DNA of 7,842 bases from Atopobium sp. GTDB lineage: Bacteria; Actinomycetota; Coriobacteriia; Coriobacteriales; Atopobiaceae. The stretch is taken from NCBI GenBank assembly GCA_015258785.1, contig JABZHP010000053.1:1-7842 (forward strand), written 5' to 3'. The notes beneath the pieces were generated by a model. The model made no database searches. It was not told the origin of the DNA and saw only the letters and a program-made list of their open reading frames with translations. Below, piece after piece: positions 1-7,400 of this stretch; the stretch's first letter is position 1; each line of letters starts with the position of its first letter. Position numbers and translations under genes: made by a program.

Positions 1-582
1 AAGCACAATCATGCCTTCATCGGCGATTCTGCTGTGTCGATAACCCAGGTCAAGCTCGGAAGCATCCAGCGTAGCAAAGGTGCCGTCGGCGAGAAGGACG
101 CGGACGGATTTGAGCACGTCAGCGATGCAGCCGTCGTAAGCGCCTGCATTCATGAAGCATGCGCCGCCCACAGAACCTGGGATGCCGCACGCAAACTCGA
201 GTCCAGAAAGGTCCAGCTCACAGGCCATCTCGGACGCCTCTTTAAGGCCGACGCCAGCCTGGCAGGTCATCTCAGTGTCGTCGATGCTTACGCCGGTGAG
301 TCCATCGGCAATAGCAATGATGACGCCACGATATCCTGCATCAGAAACAAGCAGGTCAGAGCCGTAGCCAAGAATAAAATAAGGAGCTTCTGCATCTTTA
401 ACTGCAAGGAGAATCTCTTTAACCTCATCGGGATCATCAGGGATGACATAGAGATCCGCAGGTCCACCCACTTTAAAAGTGGTGTGCTCGCTCATTGGCT
501 CGTCTGCCAGGACGTTCTCTTCTCCAACAATCGAGCAAAGCTTTCCGGCCAGGCTTTGTAAGTCATAGCCACTTTCAGACAT
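1..582 (-). CDS. murB: UDP-N-acetylenolpyruvoylglucosamine reductase MurB, N-terminal part (cut by window edge)
   Basis: MurB is the cytoplasmic FAD enzyme that uses NADPH to reduce UDP-GlcNAc-enolpyruvate to UDP-MurNAc, the second committed step of peptidoglycan synthesis. Read on the minus strand, 194 codons are open from ATG at 582 to base 1 with no stop; about one third of a usual 290-310-residue MurB is missing to the left. Visible family motifs are TTFKVGGPAD (residues 34-43), the FAD-pyrophosphate loop GYGSDLLVSDAG (72-83), the hallmark SGLEFACGIPGSVGGACFMN (126-145) followed by AGAYDG, and GYRHS (180-184) carrying the family's conserved Arg. The start is set by AAGGAG (591-596, minus strand) with an 8-nt spacer. 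GSD replaces the commoner GSN in the FAD loop. The gene is divergent from the riboflavin operon, with no functional link evident. Identification is secure from motifs. Confidence 0.95.
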   Translation of the reverse strand, partial: MSESGYDLQSLAGKLCSIVGEENVLADEPMSEHTTFKVGGPADLYVIPDDPDEVKEILLAVKDAEAPYFILGYGSDLLVSDAGYRGVIIAIADGLTGVSIDDTEMTCQAGVGLKEASEMACELDLSGLEFACGIPGSVGGACFMNAGAYDGCIADVLKSVRVLLADGTFATLDASELDLGYRHSRIADEGMIVL

Positions 583-767
583 GTAACACGCTCCTTAGTA
601 AGTTACTTTTTATAGTTTATCGCAAGCGAGAAAAACGTGGAGTCGAGGAAGATAAACGCCTAATGTTACAAAATGTTTTTAGATTTCTATCGGGTTATTT
701 TGGGCTTATCTCTCATCTCTATCGAATAAATGTTCATTCTGTTTTACGTGTTATCAGCTGTTAACTC
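583..767. other. AT-rich divergent intergenic spacer
   Basis: This is noncoding DNA between the divergent murB and ribU transcription units, visibly richer in A and T than the flanking genes. It must hold the murB promoter and the upstream part of the ribU promoter. I see no strong inverted repeat resembling an operator, no terminator and no credible small gene with a ribosome binding site. Confidence 0.6.
591..614 (-). promoter_or_regulatory. murB ribosome binding site and candidate -10 element
   Basis: On the minus strand, AAGGAG (plus coordinates 591-596) lies 8 nt before the murB ATG and is a strong Shine-Dalgarno match. Upstream, TATAAA (609-614) could be a -10 hexamer giving a leader of about 20 nt. 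No convincing -35 hexamer sits 16-18 bp further upstream, so the ribosome binding site is firm and the promoter tentative. Confidence 0.5.
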
Positions 768-776
768 TGCTATAGT
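768..776 (+). promoter_or_regulatory. Extended -10 promoter of the ribU-ecfA-ecfT operon
   Basis: TGCTATAGT matches an extended -10 element (TGn followed by a TATAAT-like hexamer). No good -35 hexamer is found at 16-18 bp upstream, which is common for extended -10 promoters. Initiation about 6-8 nt downstream would place the transcript start near 782-784, just before the first helix of the FMN aptamer at 789. That fit supports the assignment. Confidence 0.6.
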
Positions 777-788
777 ACGTATCGATAT

Positions 789-945
789 GTTTCAGAAATG
801 GTTGCAATTACCTACTGGTGGTAAGGTGGCCCAGCTTCAGGGTTTGTAACAACCCAGCTCTATAAGCCATCAAGTCCGCGACCCGCAAAATGCGGTTAAC
901 CTGGTTAAAGTCCAGGACCAACGGTACAGTCCGGATGTCAGAAAC
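789..945 (+). ncRNA. FMN riboswitch (RFN element) aptamer
   Basis: This leader RNA should bind FMN and repress the riboflavin importer when FMN is plentiful. Closing helix P1 is GTTTC (789-793) with GAAAC (941-945). P2 is GGT (800-802) with ACC (810-812), followed by ACTGGTGGTAA, matching the RFN consensus ACCGGCGGTA. P3 (825-830 with 866-871) carries an extra hairpin, GGGTT/AACCC (840-844, 851-855). AAGTCCGCGACC (872-883) matches the conserved AAGCCCGCGAGC, and the next hairpin is CCGCA/TGCGG (883-887, 891-895). CCTGG/CCAGG (900-904, 912-916) is followed by ACGGT (921-925) and the diagnostic AGTCCGGATG (928-937). The next gene is ribU, the expected target. No intrinsic terminator follows, and the Shine-Dalgarno starts one base after P1, so translational control is inferred. 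Confidence 0.93.
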
Positions 946-949
946 GGAG
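946..949 (+). promoter_or_regulatory. ribU Shine-Dalgarno abutting riboswitch helix P1
   Basis: GGAG at 946-949, 6 nt before the ATG at 956, decides the ribU start over the in-frame ATGs at 890 and 935, both of which lie inside the aptamer. It begins directly after the 3' strand of P1 (ending at 945). One further U-G pair (788 with 946) would pull its first base into the helix. FMN-stabilised P1 could therefore hinder ribosome access directly. Confidence 0.75.
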
Positions 950-955
950 ACTTTT

Positions 956-1543
956 ATGGCTTCATCCCACTCAACCCACGCAACAACCGCATCTTCTAAC
1001 GGCTGGTCCACCAAGAGAATTGCTATTCTCGCCATGCTTTGTGCAGCTGCTGCAATCAGCACCATGGTGCTTCAGTTCCCCCTGATTCCAGGCGTGACGT
1101 TTTTGAAGTACGATCCATCGGGCGTCTTTGCCCTGCTCGCAGGCGTAGCTTTTGGCCCTGCCGCGGGCGCGATTGTCTCGGTGCTTCCCTACCTTCTGCA
1201 CCTCACCACGGAGTCCGGAATTTACGGCACTATCATGGCAATTCTGGCAACGCTTAGCTACGTTTTGCCTGTCTCACTGATTGTGTATAACCGTTCCGAG
1301 AAGATCAAGCAGCTGGTAATTGCCCTCATTGTGGGCAGCGTTATCAGTGTTGTTGCCTGCATTCTTGGCAACCTTGTAGTTACGCCAATCTACACCGGCA
1401 TGAGTGTAGAAGCAGTAAGCGGACTAATTGTCCCCGCGCTTCTCCCCTTCAACGTGGTAAAGGTTGCCATTAACAGCATCATCTTTGTTGTTATCATGCG
1501 CTCGGCTACCTCACTCTTTGAGAGCATCAAAGACGGTGAGTAA
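956..1543 (+). CDS. ribU: Riboflavin ECF transporter substrate-binding (S) component RibU
   Basis: RibU is the integral membrane S component that captures riboflavin and delivers it to the EcfA/EcfT energy module. The 195-residue protein is mostly hydrophobic, with five to six membrane segments starting near residues 22, 50, 85, 117 and 155. The first helix has the AxxxA contact motif (AMLCA, residues 26-30) by which S components dock on EcfT. The RibU-type signature LKYDPSG followed by AGVAFGPAAG lies in the first third; many homologues have Asp where this one has the Gly of DPSG. ATG 956 is chosen because GGAG precedes it and earlier in-frame ATGs lie within the riboswitch. It is first in the operon and its last 8 nt overlap the ATPase gene. 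The FMN riboswitch, the sequence motifs and the adjacent ECF genes agree on riboflavin as substrate. Confidence 0.93.
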   Translation: MASSHSTHATTASSNGWSTKRIAILAMLCAAAAISTMVLQFPLIPGVTFLKYDPSGVFALLAGVAFGPAAGAIVSVLPYLLHLTTESGIYGTIMAILATLSYVLPVSLIVYNRSEKIKQLVIALIVGSVISVVACILGNLVVTPIYTGMSVEAVSGLIVPALLPFNVVKVAINSIIFVVIMRSATSLFESIKDGE

Positions 1544-3458
1544 CCTGGGCAACAATTCCCCTGATTTATACACGTCTGAAAGCACCGCACAAACTCAGGA
1601 CCTGCCTGTAGCTGCGACGCTTTCGGACGTGACCTTTGTGCACGCAAAAGGAGTGGTTGCCTTAGACCACGTCTCGTTCTCTATTCCCGCAGGTAAACGT
1701 ACCTGTATTGTTGGCGCAAACGGTTCGGGCAAGTCTACCGTTGCCTCAATTCTCTCTGGCCTTACCGCCCCTGACGAGGGAACCGTTACCTTTCTGGGAA
1801 CCACCGTTGTCAATGACGGCCAGGTTGACTTTGAGGCATACAAGACCGTTCGCCCGCAGCTCGGCCTGGTTTTCCAAAATCCTGAGGACCAGATTATTTG
1901 CAGCGTTGTCGCAGACGATATTGCCTTTGGTCTAGAGAACCTTCAGGTGCCTAGCGATCAGATAACTCCGCTGGTAGAAGAGCAGATTACCCTTGGAACT
2001 CTCACCGAGTTTGCGTCCGAAAATCCGCAGATGCTCTCGGGCGGTCAGCAGCAACGCGTGGCCATCTCGGGCGCGCTGGTCATGAAGCCGCAAATCCTCA
2101 TTCTTGACGAACCTTCCGCAGCTCTTGACGTTGTTCATAGAAATAACGTTATGGGACTTGTCGAGAAACTCCGTGCAGCTGGAAAAACTATCGTTCATGT
2201 GACGCATTTCATGGACGAAGTGGTTTCTGCTGACCACGTTATTGCCTTAGACGACGGCCGCGTTGCGTTTGAGGGAACACCTGAAGCCCTCTTTGAGCAG
2301 CATGAACTGGTTGAATGCCTGCATCTTGAGGAGCCGTTTGCCTATCAGGTTGCCCACGCGCTCAACAACCGAGGAGTTGTCGTGTGCAAATCACCTTCGG
2401 CTGAGCGCGTGCTCAGCGAGCTGACGGGGCTTCTCGCCACGGGGTTGCAGGGCGCGAGGAGTGCGGACGCGGCTAGGAGCTGCGACGACGCGACGGCGGG
2501 TTGCGACGCGACGACTGCGGGTTACGGCGACGCGACGACTGCGAGTTGCGGCGACGCGACCGGCGATGCGTCCGAGTCAGCAGCGGTTTCCGTGTGCGAT
2601 GTGACGTTCTCGTACCAGAAGCCTGTGCTCAAAAACATCTCGGTTGACGTGCAAAAAGGCTCACATGTTGCCGTTATTGGCTCCACTGGTTCCGGCAAAT
2701 CTACCCTTGCGCGCTTGATTTGCGCACTTGATACGCCTGATTCCGGAAGCCTCTGCGTAGCTGGACTGGATACTCGACAGAAGCAAAACCGCAGAAAACT
2801 TCACGGCATTGTTGGCTACGTCATGCAGCGACCAGAGCGCCAGCTTTTTGCACAAACGGTTGCCGAAGACGTGGCATTTGGCCCCACTAACCTGGGCCTT
2901 TCAGCCTGCGATGTAACAAGCGCTGTAAATACCGCCCTAGAGCTTGTGGGTCTTTCCCACAAAGCAGACGTATCTCCTTTTGAGCTTTCTGGTGGTCAGC
3001 AGAGACTTTGCGCACTTGCGGGCGTTATTGCTATGCGGCCAAAGGTGCTTGTGCTCGATGAGCCTACCAGCGGACTTGATCCCTACTATTGCTCTGAGCT
3101 CAAAAAAATTATCAACGCTGTTCTTAAGGATGGCTGCACCGTCATTGAGCTCACACACTCGATGGAGGATGCGGCAGAAACTGACCAGATTATCGTGCTC
3201 CATGAGGGTGACCTGGTGTTCTCTGGCACGCCTTATCAGACATTTACTCATTTCTCGGAGGCAGAGTTCCAGGAGCTTGGACTGGGTATTCCTCATGCAC
3301 TTGCCTGGGCTCAGCGCCTGTCACGCGCTACGGGAATCAACCTAAGAGAACCTCTAACTCTGTCTGAGCTGGTAGACGCACTGGTAGATGCGGTGACGAC
3401 CACCCCTAGCGCCGCACAGCCCAACGACCTCACACAAGGAGGTCGTTATGGCGCTTAA
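1536..3458 (+). CDS. ecfA: Fused ECF transporter ATPase EcfA1-EcfA2 (two ABC domains)
   Basis: This cytoplasmic ATP-hydrolysing subunit joins the two ATPases of an ECF vitamin transporter in one 640-residue chain. Domain 1 has Walker A GANGSGKST (60-68), Q-loop FQNPEDQI, signature LSGGQQQR (from 167), Walker B LILDEP (Asp191, Glu192) and switch His224. Domain 2 has Walker A GSTGSGKST (382-390), MQRPERQLF, signature LSGGQQR (from 484), Walker B LVLDEP (Asp508, Glu509) and His541. Both sites look catalytically complete. The order resembles EcfA1 then EcfA2, since MQRPERQLF and AFGPTNLG are EcfA2-like. A low-complexity linker near 315-348 is encoded by tandem repeats. The start is GTG 1536, inside the end of ribU (GTGAGTAA, 8-nt overlap), with only a weak GAGAG upstream (1520-1524); translation is probably coupled to ribU. 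An in-frame ATG at 1464 would overlap ribU more and is unlikely. Confidence 0.93.
   Translation: MSNLGNNSPDLYTSESTAQTQDLPVAATLSDVTFVHAKGVVALDHVSFSIPAGKRTCIVGANGSGKSTVASILSGLTAPDEGTVTFLGTTVVNDGQVDFEAYKTVRPQLGLVFQNPEDQIICSVVADDIAFGLENLQVPSDQITPLVEEQITLGTLTEFASENPQMLSGGQQQRVAISGALVMKPQILILDEPSAALDVVHRNNVMGLVEKLRAAGKTIVHVTHFMDEVVSADHVIALDDGRVAFEGTPEALFEQHELVECLHLEEPFAYQVAHALNNRGVVVCKSPSAERVLSELTGLLATGLQGARSADAARSCDDATAGCDATTAGYGDATTASCGDATGDASESAAVSVCDVTFSYQKPVLKNISVDVQKGSHVAVIGSTGSGKSTLARLICALDTPDSGSLCVAGLDTRQKQNRRKLHGIVGYVMQRPERQLFAQTVAEDVAFGPTNLGLSACDVTSAVNTALELVGLSHKADVSPFELSGGQQRLCALAGVIAMRPKVLVLDEPTSGLDPYYCSELKKIINAVLKDGCTVIELTHSMEDAAETDQIIVLHEGDLVFSGTPYQTFTHFSEAEFQELGLGIPHALAWAQRLSRATGINLREPLTLSELVDALVDAVTTTPSAAQPNDLTQGGRYGA
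2479..2568 (+). repeat. GC-rich 21-24-bp tandem repeat in the ATPase interdomain linker
   Basis: Four imperfect units lie head to tail: 2479-2499 (21 bp), 2500-2520 (21 bp), 2521-2544 (24 bp) and 2545-2568 (24 bp). Each is built around GCGACGCGACGACTGCG-like sequence. They preserve the reading frame and encode a 7-8-residue repeat with DATTAGYG and DATTASCG as the clearest copies. The tract is clearly more GC-rich than the ABC domains around it and lies exactly between domain 1 and domain 2. Unit lengths divisible by three mean copy-number change would alter linker length without a frameshift. Confidence 0.85.
3423..3447 (+). promoter_or_regulatory. Hairpin sequestering the ecfT Shine-Dalgarno
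   Basis: AACGACCTC (3423-3431) and GAGGTCGTT (3439-3447) are perfect 9-bp complements around the 7-nt loop ACACAAG, ending one base before the ecfT ATG. The strong ecfT Shine-Dalgarno AAGGAGG (3436-3442) has its last four bases in the 3' arm. The hairpin is inside the last codons of ecfA, so a ribosome finishing ecfA would melt it and expose the site. This is a classic arrangement for translational coupling; the function here is inferred from sequence. Confidence 0.75.
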
Positions 3459-4242
3459 GATTTCTGTCGGTCAGTACTACCACACAGATTCGCCCATCCA
3501 CAGGCTTAATCCCAACGTTAAGTGTCTGGCGGCGCTTCTTTTGATGCTCACAACGTTTTTTATCCGCACGGCACCACAGCTTGCGCTGCTGGTAGTAGGT
3601 GCACTTTGCCTACTAGCTCTGGCAAAAATTCCCGTCAAACAAGTGCTTGTGTCAATCATCCCGCTTGCCTGGCTGCTCATCTTCCTCTCGCTCTTCAATT
3701 TGTTGCTTACGCGAGAAGGAACGGTGCTTGTTTCCTGGTCAATCTTTACTATCACCGATGTGGGAGCATGGAGCGCTTTTCTCTACCCTGTGCGCATTTT
3801 AGCTGCAATTTTGATGGGTGCGCTGCTTCTACTTACCACCACTCAGACTGATCTGGGCAATGCCTTTGAAGCAGCTTGCGCGCCGCTCTCAAAAATTGGT
3901 CTTCCCGGTAAAGAAATTGCCATGATTTTCTCGCTTATGCTGCGCTTTATTCCAACACTTGCAGGCGACGCCGTGTCTATTTCCGAGGCTCAAACCGCTC
4001 GTACAGGAGACGTAGCTTCAGGATCACTTTCTAAAAGACTTCGCGCAACTTTCTCCATTGTGGTGGCGCTTTTAGCAAGCTCGCTCAGACACGCCAACAA
4101 CCTTTCCAAGGCACTTGATGCTCGCCACTATGTAGCAGGGGCTTCTCGCACACGTTGGCATCAACCAACCTTTGGCGCTCGCGAAGTAATTGCCTTAGGC
4201 ATAACCGCCTGTTTTATCGCCCTTGTCTTTGTGCTGGCGTAA
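3448..4242 (+). CDS. ecfT: ECF transporter transmembrane coupling (T) component EcfT
   Basis: EcfT is the membrane scaffold that links the S component to the ATPase pair and transmits ATP-driven movement. The 264-residue protein opens with the family motif GQYYHTDSPIHRLNPNVK (8-25), and has hydrophobic segments near residues 27-60, 68-88, 110-130, 200-212 and 249-264. The two cytoplasmic coupling-helix motifs, usually Ala-Arg-Gly/Ser type, appear as AQTARTGD (Ala184-Arg185-Thr186) and LDARHY (Ala225-Arg226-His227); both essential arginines are kept while the third residues differ. The start is fixed by AAGGAGG with a 5-nt spacer. It overlaps the end of ecfA by 11 nt and completes the ribU-ecfA-ecfT importer operon under the FMN riboswitch. 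The family call is secure. Whether it serves only RibU or also other S components cannot be judged here. Confidence 0.93.
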   Translation: MALKISVGQYYHTDSPIHRLNPNVKCLAALLLMLTTFFIRTAPQLALLVVGALCLLALAKIPVKQVLVSIIPLAWLLIFLSLFNLLLTREGTVLVSWSIFTITDVGAWSAFLYPVRILAAILMGALLLLTTTQTDLGNAFEAACAPLSKIGLPGKEIAMIFSLMLRFIPTLAGDAVSISEAQTARTGDVASGSLSKRLRATFSIVVALLASSLRHANNLSKALDARHYVAGASRTRWHQPTFGAREVIALGITACFIALVFVLA

Positions 4243-4346
4243 AGCGCTCAGGTGTAAAACTTGCTGGCGTAAAACGTTCCGACACGCACTTGCCGGCATG
4301 AACTTGCGGGCACACTTGCCGGCGCAAATCATGCTGGCGTAAAAAC
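4231..4346 (+). repeat. Degenerate 14-15-nt tandem repeat at the ecfT 3' end
   Basis: The motif TTGCTGGCGTAAAAC recurs in degenerate form. Its GCTGGCG-like cores begin near 4233, 4263, 4292, 4306, 4318 and 4333, and weaker copies near 4246 and 4278 fill the gaps, giving a period of about 14-15 nt. The first copy supplies the last residues and the stop codon of ecfT (GTGCTGGCGTAA). No coding function is apparent downstream of the stop. It looks like slippage-type duplication of the gene tail that has since diverged. Confidence 0.7.
4291..4339 (+). terminator. Large hairpin after the ecf operon, possible terminator
   Basis: TGCCGGCATG (4291-4300) pairs with CATGCTGGCG (4330-4339) over 10 bp with two G-U pairs. 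Within the loop, TTGCG (4304-4308) pairs with CGCAA (4323-4327) and GGC (4309-4311) with GCC (4318-4320). The structure is stable and well placed between ecfT and purL. However, it is followed by TAAAAACTTTTAAC rather than an immediate U-run, so it may be a weak terminator or an mRNA 3' end stabiliser. It is built from the repeat units. Confidence 0.45.
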
Positions 4347-4434
4347 TTTTAACTAAATAATCTGTATTTTTAACGCTCTGTTACAACCCATTTTTCTTTT
4401 CTCGACAACCGCCAATTTGGTCACCTAAGTAACG

Positions 4435-4440
4435 TACAAT
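4435..4440 (+). promoter_or_regulatory. Candidate -10 of the purL promoter
   Basis: TACAAT at 4435-4440 is a good -10 match in an AT-rich stretch, and would start a leader of about 40 nt before the purL ATG. There is no convincing -35 hexamer at normal spacing and no TG extension. I see no purine riboswitch or clear PurR-type operator between 4347 and 4484. Confidence 0.35.
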
Positions 4441-4484
4441 AAAGCCAGTAAAAGCGTAAAAGGCTTGCATTGAAAGGTGGCCCC

Positions 4485-7400
4485 ATGGTCCTGCGCGTCT
4501 ACGTCCAAAGAAAATCTGGTTTCGAGGGCGAGGCAAAAGCCCTGCTCAAAGAAGTGAAAGACCTTCTTGGTATTACCGAGTTACAACGCATTGACCTGCT
4601 TAACCGCTATGATGTTGAGGGAATTTCAGAGGAACTCTTTGAGTCCTGTATCCCCACCGTTTTTTCAGAGCCACAATCCGATCTTGCCAGTCGTACCATG
4701 CCAGAGTTTTCTTCTGAAGGTGCGGCTGTTCATACGTTTGCTGTTGAGTTTTTGCCTGGCCAGTTTGACCAGCGCGCAGACTCTGCAGCTGAGTGTGTGC
4801 AGCTCATCAGCCAGGGAGAGCGTCCACTGGTGCGCTCTGCTCGCCTTTACGTGCTAACCGGAAACCTCACAGAAGCAGACGTTGCCGCCATCAAGAATTA
4901 CCTCATCAACCCCGTTGAGGCTCGCGAGGCTTCTCTTGAGCTGCCCGAGACTCTCAAGATTTCCATTCCAGAGCCTGCAGACGTAGAGGTTCTTGAGGGC
5001 TTTAACGCCCTTGACCAGGACGGCCTCAAGGAGTTCATTGCTTCTCACGGCCTTGCTATGGACCTGGCTGACCTCACCTTCTGCCAGCAGTACTTCACCG
5101 ATGAGCAGCGCGATCCTACCATCACTGAGATTCGCGTCATTGACACCTACTGGTCAGACCACTGCCGCCATACTACCTTCAACACTGGAATTACCGGTGT
5201 GCAGATTGATGATGACCTGGTAAAGGCCGCGTTTGAGAAGTACCTCTCCATGCGCAAAGAGCTTGGGCGAGAAAATCGTGCGGTTTCTCTTTGGGATATG
5301 GCAACTATTGGTGCAAAGTACCTTCGCGAGAAGGGCGTCCTCACCAATCTTGATGAGTCAGAAGAGATTAATGCCTGTACCGTAAAGGTAAAGGTAGACG
5401 TTGACGGTAAAGATGAAGACTGGCTCTTCCTCTTCAAGAACGAGACTCACAACCATCCAACCGAGATTGAGCCTTTTGGTGGCGCAGCTACCTGTATCGG
5501 TGGCGCAATCCGCGACCCCCTTTCTGGCCGCAGCTACGTCTACCAGGCAATGCGTGTCACTGGCGCTGCAGACCCAACCGTTCCGGTTTCTCAGACCCTT
5601 CCAGGAAAGCTTCCTCAGCGCACCATTGTTCGCACGGCAGCTGCAGGTTATTCCAGCTACGGTAATCAGATTGGCCTTGCTACCGGCCAGGTTTCTGAGC
5701 TCTATCACCCAGGCTACGTTGCAAAGCGCATGGAGATTGGTGCTGTTGTAGGCGCAACTCCTCAAAGTCACGTTCGTCGTGAGCGTCCAGAAGATGGCGA
5801 TATCATCGTTCTTCTCGGCGGTCGCACGGGACGTGACGGTATTGGCGGCGCAACCGGCTCTTCAAAGGCACACGATGCTGGCTCCATTGAGCGCGACGGT
5901 GCCGAGGTCCAGAAGGGCAACGCCCCTGTTGAGCGCAAGCTTCAGCGCCTCTTCCGCCGTGAAGACGCTTGCAAGCTCATTAAGCGCTGCAACGACTTTG
6001 GCGCCGGCGGCGTTTCTGTTGCTATCGGCGAGCTTGCCGACGGCCTTGACGTCAACCTGGACGCTGTCCCTAAGAAGTACGACGGCCTTGATGGCACTGA
6101 GCTGGCAATCTCCGAGTCTCAGGAGCGCATGGCCGTTGCGCTTGAGGCAAAAGACGTCGATCAGTTCTGCGCATACGCCCGCGAAGAAAACCTCGAGGCA
6201 ACCATTGTGGCAACGGTCACCGAGGACCCTCGCCTGGTCATGCGTTGGCGCGGTCAGAAGATTGTCAACATTAGCCGCGCATTCCTCGCCTCAAACGGCG
6301 CACCTAAATCAATTACCGTGCGCCTGGCCAAGCCTCTTGCCTACCAGCGCACCTGGGCAGGCACAACTCTTGGCGAGAAACTCCACTCGCTGGTACACGA
6401 TCTAAACGTTGCATCCAACAAGGGCCTCTCCGAGCGCTTTGACTCTACCATTGGCGCAGGTACCGTCCTTATGCCATTCGGTGGCGCTCGCCAGCTGACC
6501 CCTGCCCTTTCTATGGTGGCTAAGCTTCCTGTTATGGGCCAGACCAATACGGTCTCGGGCATGGCCTGGGGCTTTAACCCCTACCTCATGGAAGCCGACC
6601 AATTCCGCGGCGCCTACCTCTCTGTTGTTGAGTCCGTTTCCAAGCTGGTTGCTACCGGCTTTAAGTACCAGGACCTCTACCTCACCTTCCAGGAGTACTT
6701 CGAGAAGCTCGGTCAGAATCCAAACCGTTGGGGCAAGCCAGCAGCGGCCCTTCTTGGCGCACTGATGGCACAGGTCAACCTTGGTCTTGCAGCTGTCGGC
6801 GGCAAGGACTCCATGTCCGGCACCTTTGAGGACCTGGACGTTCCACCAACGCTGGTTTCGTTTGCTACCGGCCTTACCAAGGTAGACAAGATTGTCTCCA
6901 ACGAGTTCAAGGGTGCAGGTCACAGGCTTATCTCCATTGTCCCGTCCTACGACGAGAGCGGCCTTCTCCCCGATAACGAGTCCCTGCTCACCGCATACAA
7001 GCTGGTCAGCACCCTGGTCCAGTCCAAGAGTGCGCTTGCCATCACCACACCAGGTTACGGCGGCGTGGCCGAGGCTCTCTTCAAGAGTTGCCTGGGCAAC
7101 AAGCTGGGCGTTGAGCTGGTCCCAGAGATTTCTGCCGACGCACTCTTCTCGCCAACCTACGGTGCCTTCATCGTTGAGCTGGCAGACGGCGTATCCGTTG
7201 ACGACGTCGACGGCGTATGCGTGGCTCCTCTGGGCGTCACCACGTCCGAGTACGTCTTTAGCGCGTGTGGCGAGAAGATCGACCTCTCCGAGCTCCAGGA
7301 AGCATGGGAGCGCCCACTTGAGGAGGTCTTCCCCTACCGCGGAGGCTCCGACGAGGCTGTGGAGAAAATCAGCTTCGACGGTGCATCCACACGACACTCC

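Noticed and set aside
210..215. Possible frameshift in murB near the SGLEFA motif
   Set aside because: A careful re-read gives continuous ELDLSGLEFA; the apparent break was a dropped base in my own transcription.
34..561. A 175-codon plus-strand open frame near the left edge
   Set aside because: It lies wholly antisense to murB, which carries clear family motifs; its translation resembles no family and it lacks a ribosome binding site.
890..955. Upstream in-frame ATGs (890 and 935) as ribU start
   Set aside because: Both lie inside conserved parts of the FMN aptamer and upstream of the Shine-Dalgarno at 946-949.
1464..1535. ATG at 1464 as start of the fused ATPase
   Set aside because: It would overlap ribU by 80 nt and add residues with no ABC-domain role; GTG at 1536 gives the typical short overlap.
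4231..4346. CRISPR array
   Set aside because: The units are only about 14-15 nt, degenerate and contiguous, with no unique spacers and no cas genes nearby.
4364..4400. TAACGCTCTGTTA followed by a T-rich tract as an intrinsic terminator
   Set aside because: The stem is only four A/T-rich base pairs and the T tract is not adjacent, so it is not supportable.
4470..4484. TTG at 4470 as purL start
   Set aside because: The GGTGG Shine-Dalgarno would become coding; ATG 4485 gives the familiar MVLRVYVQRK start.
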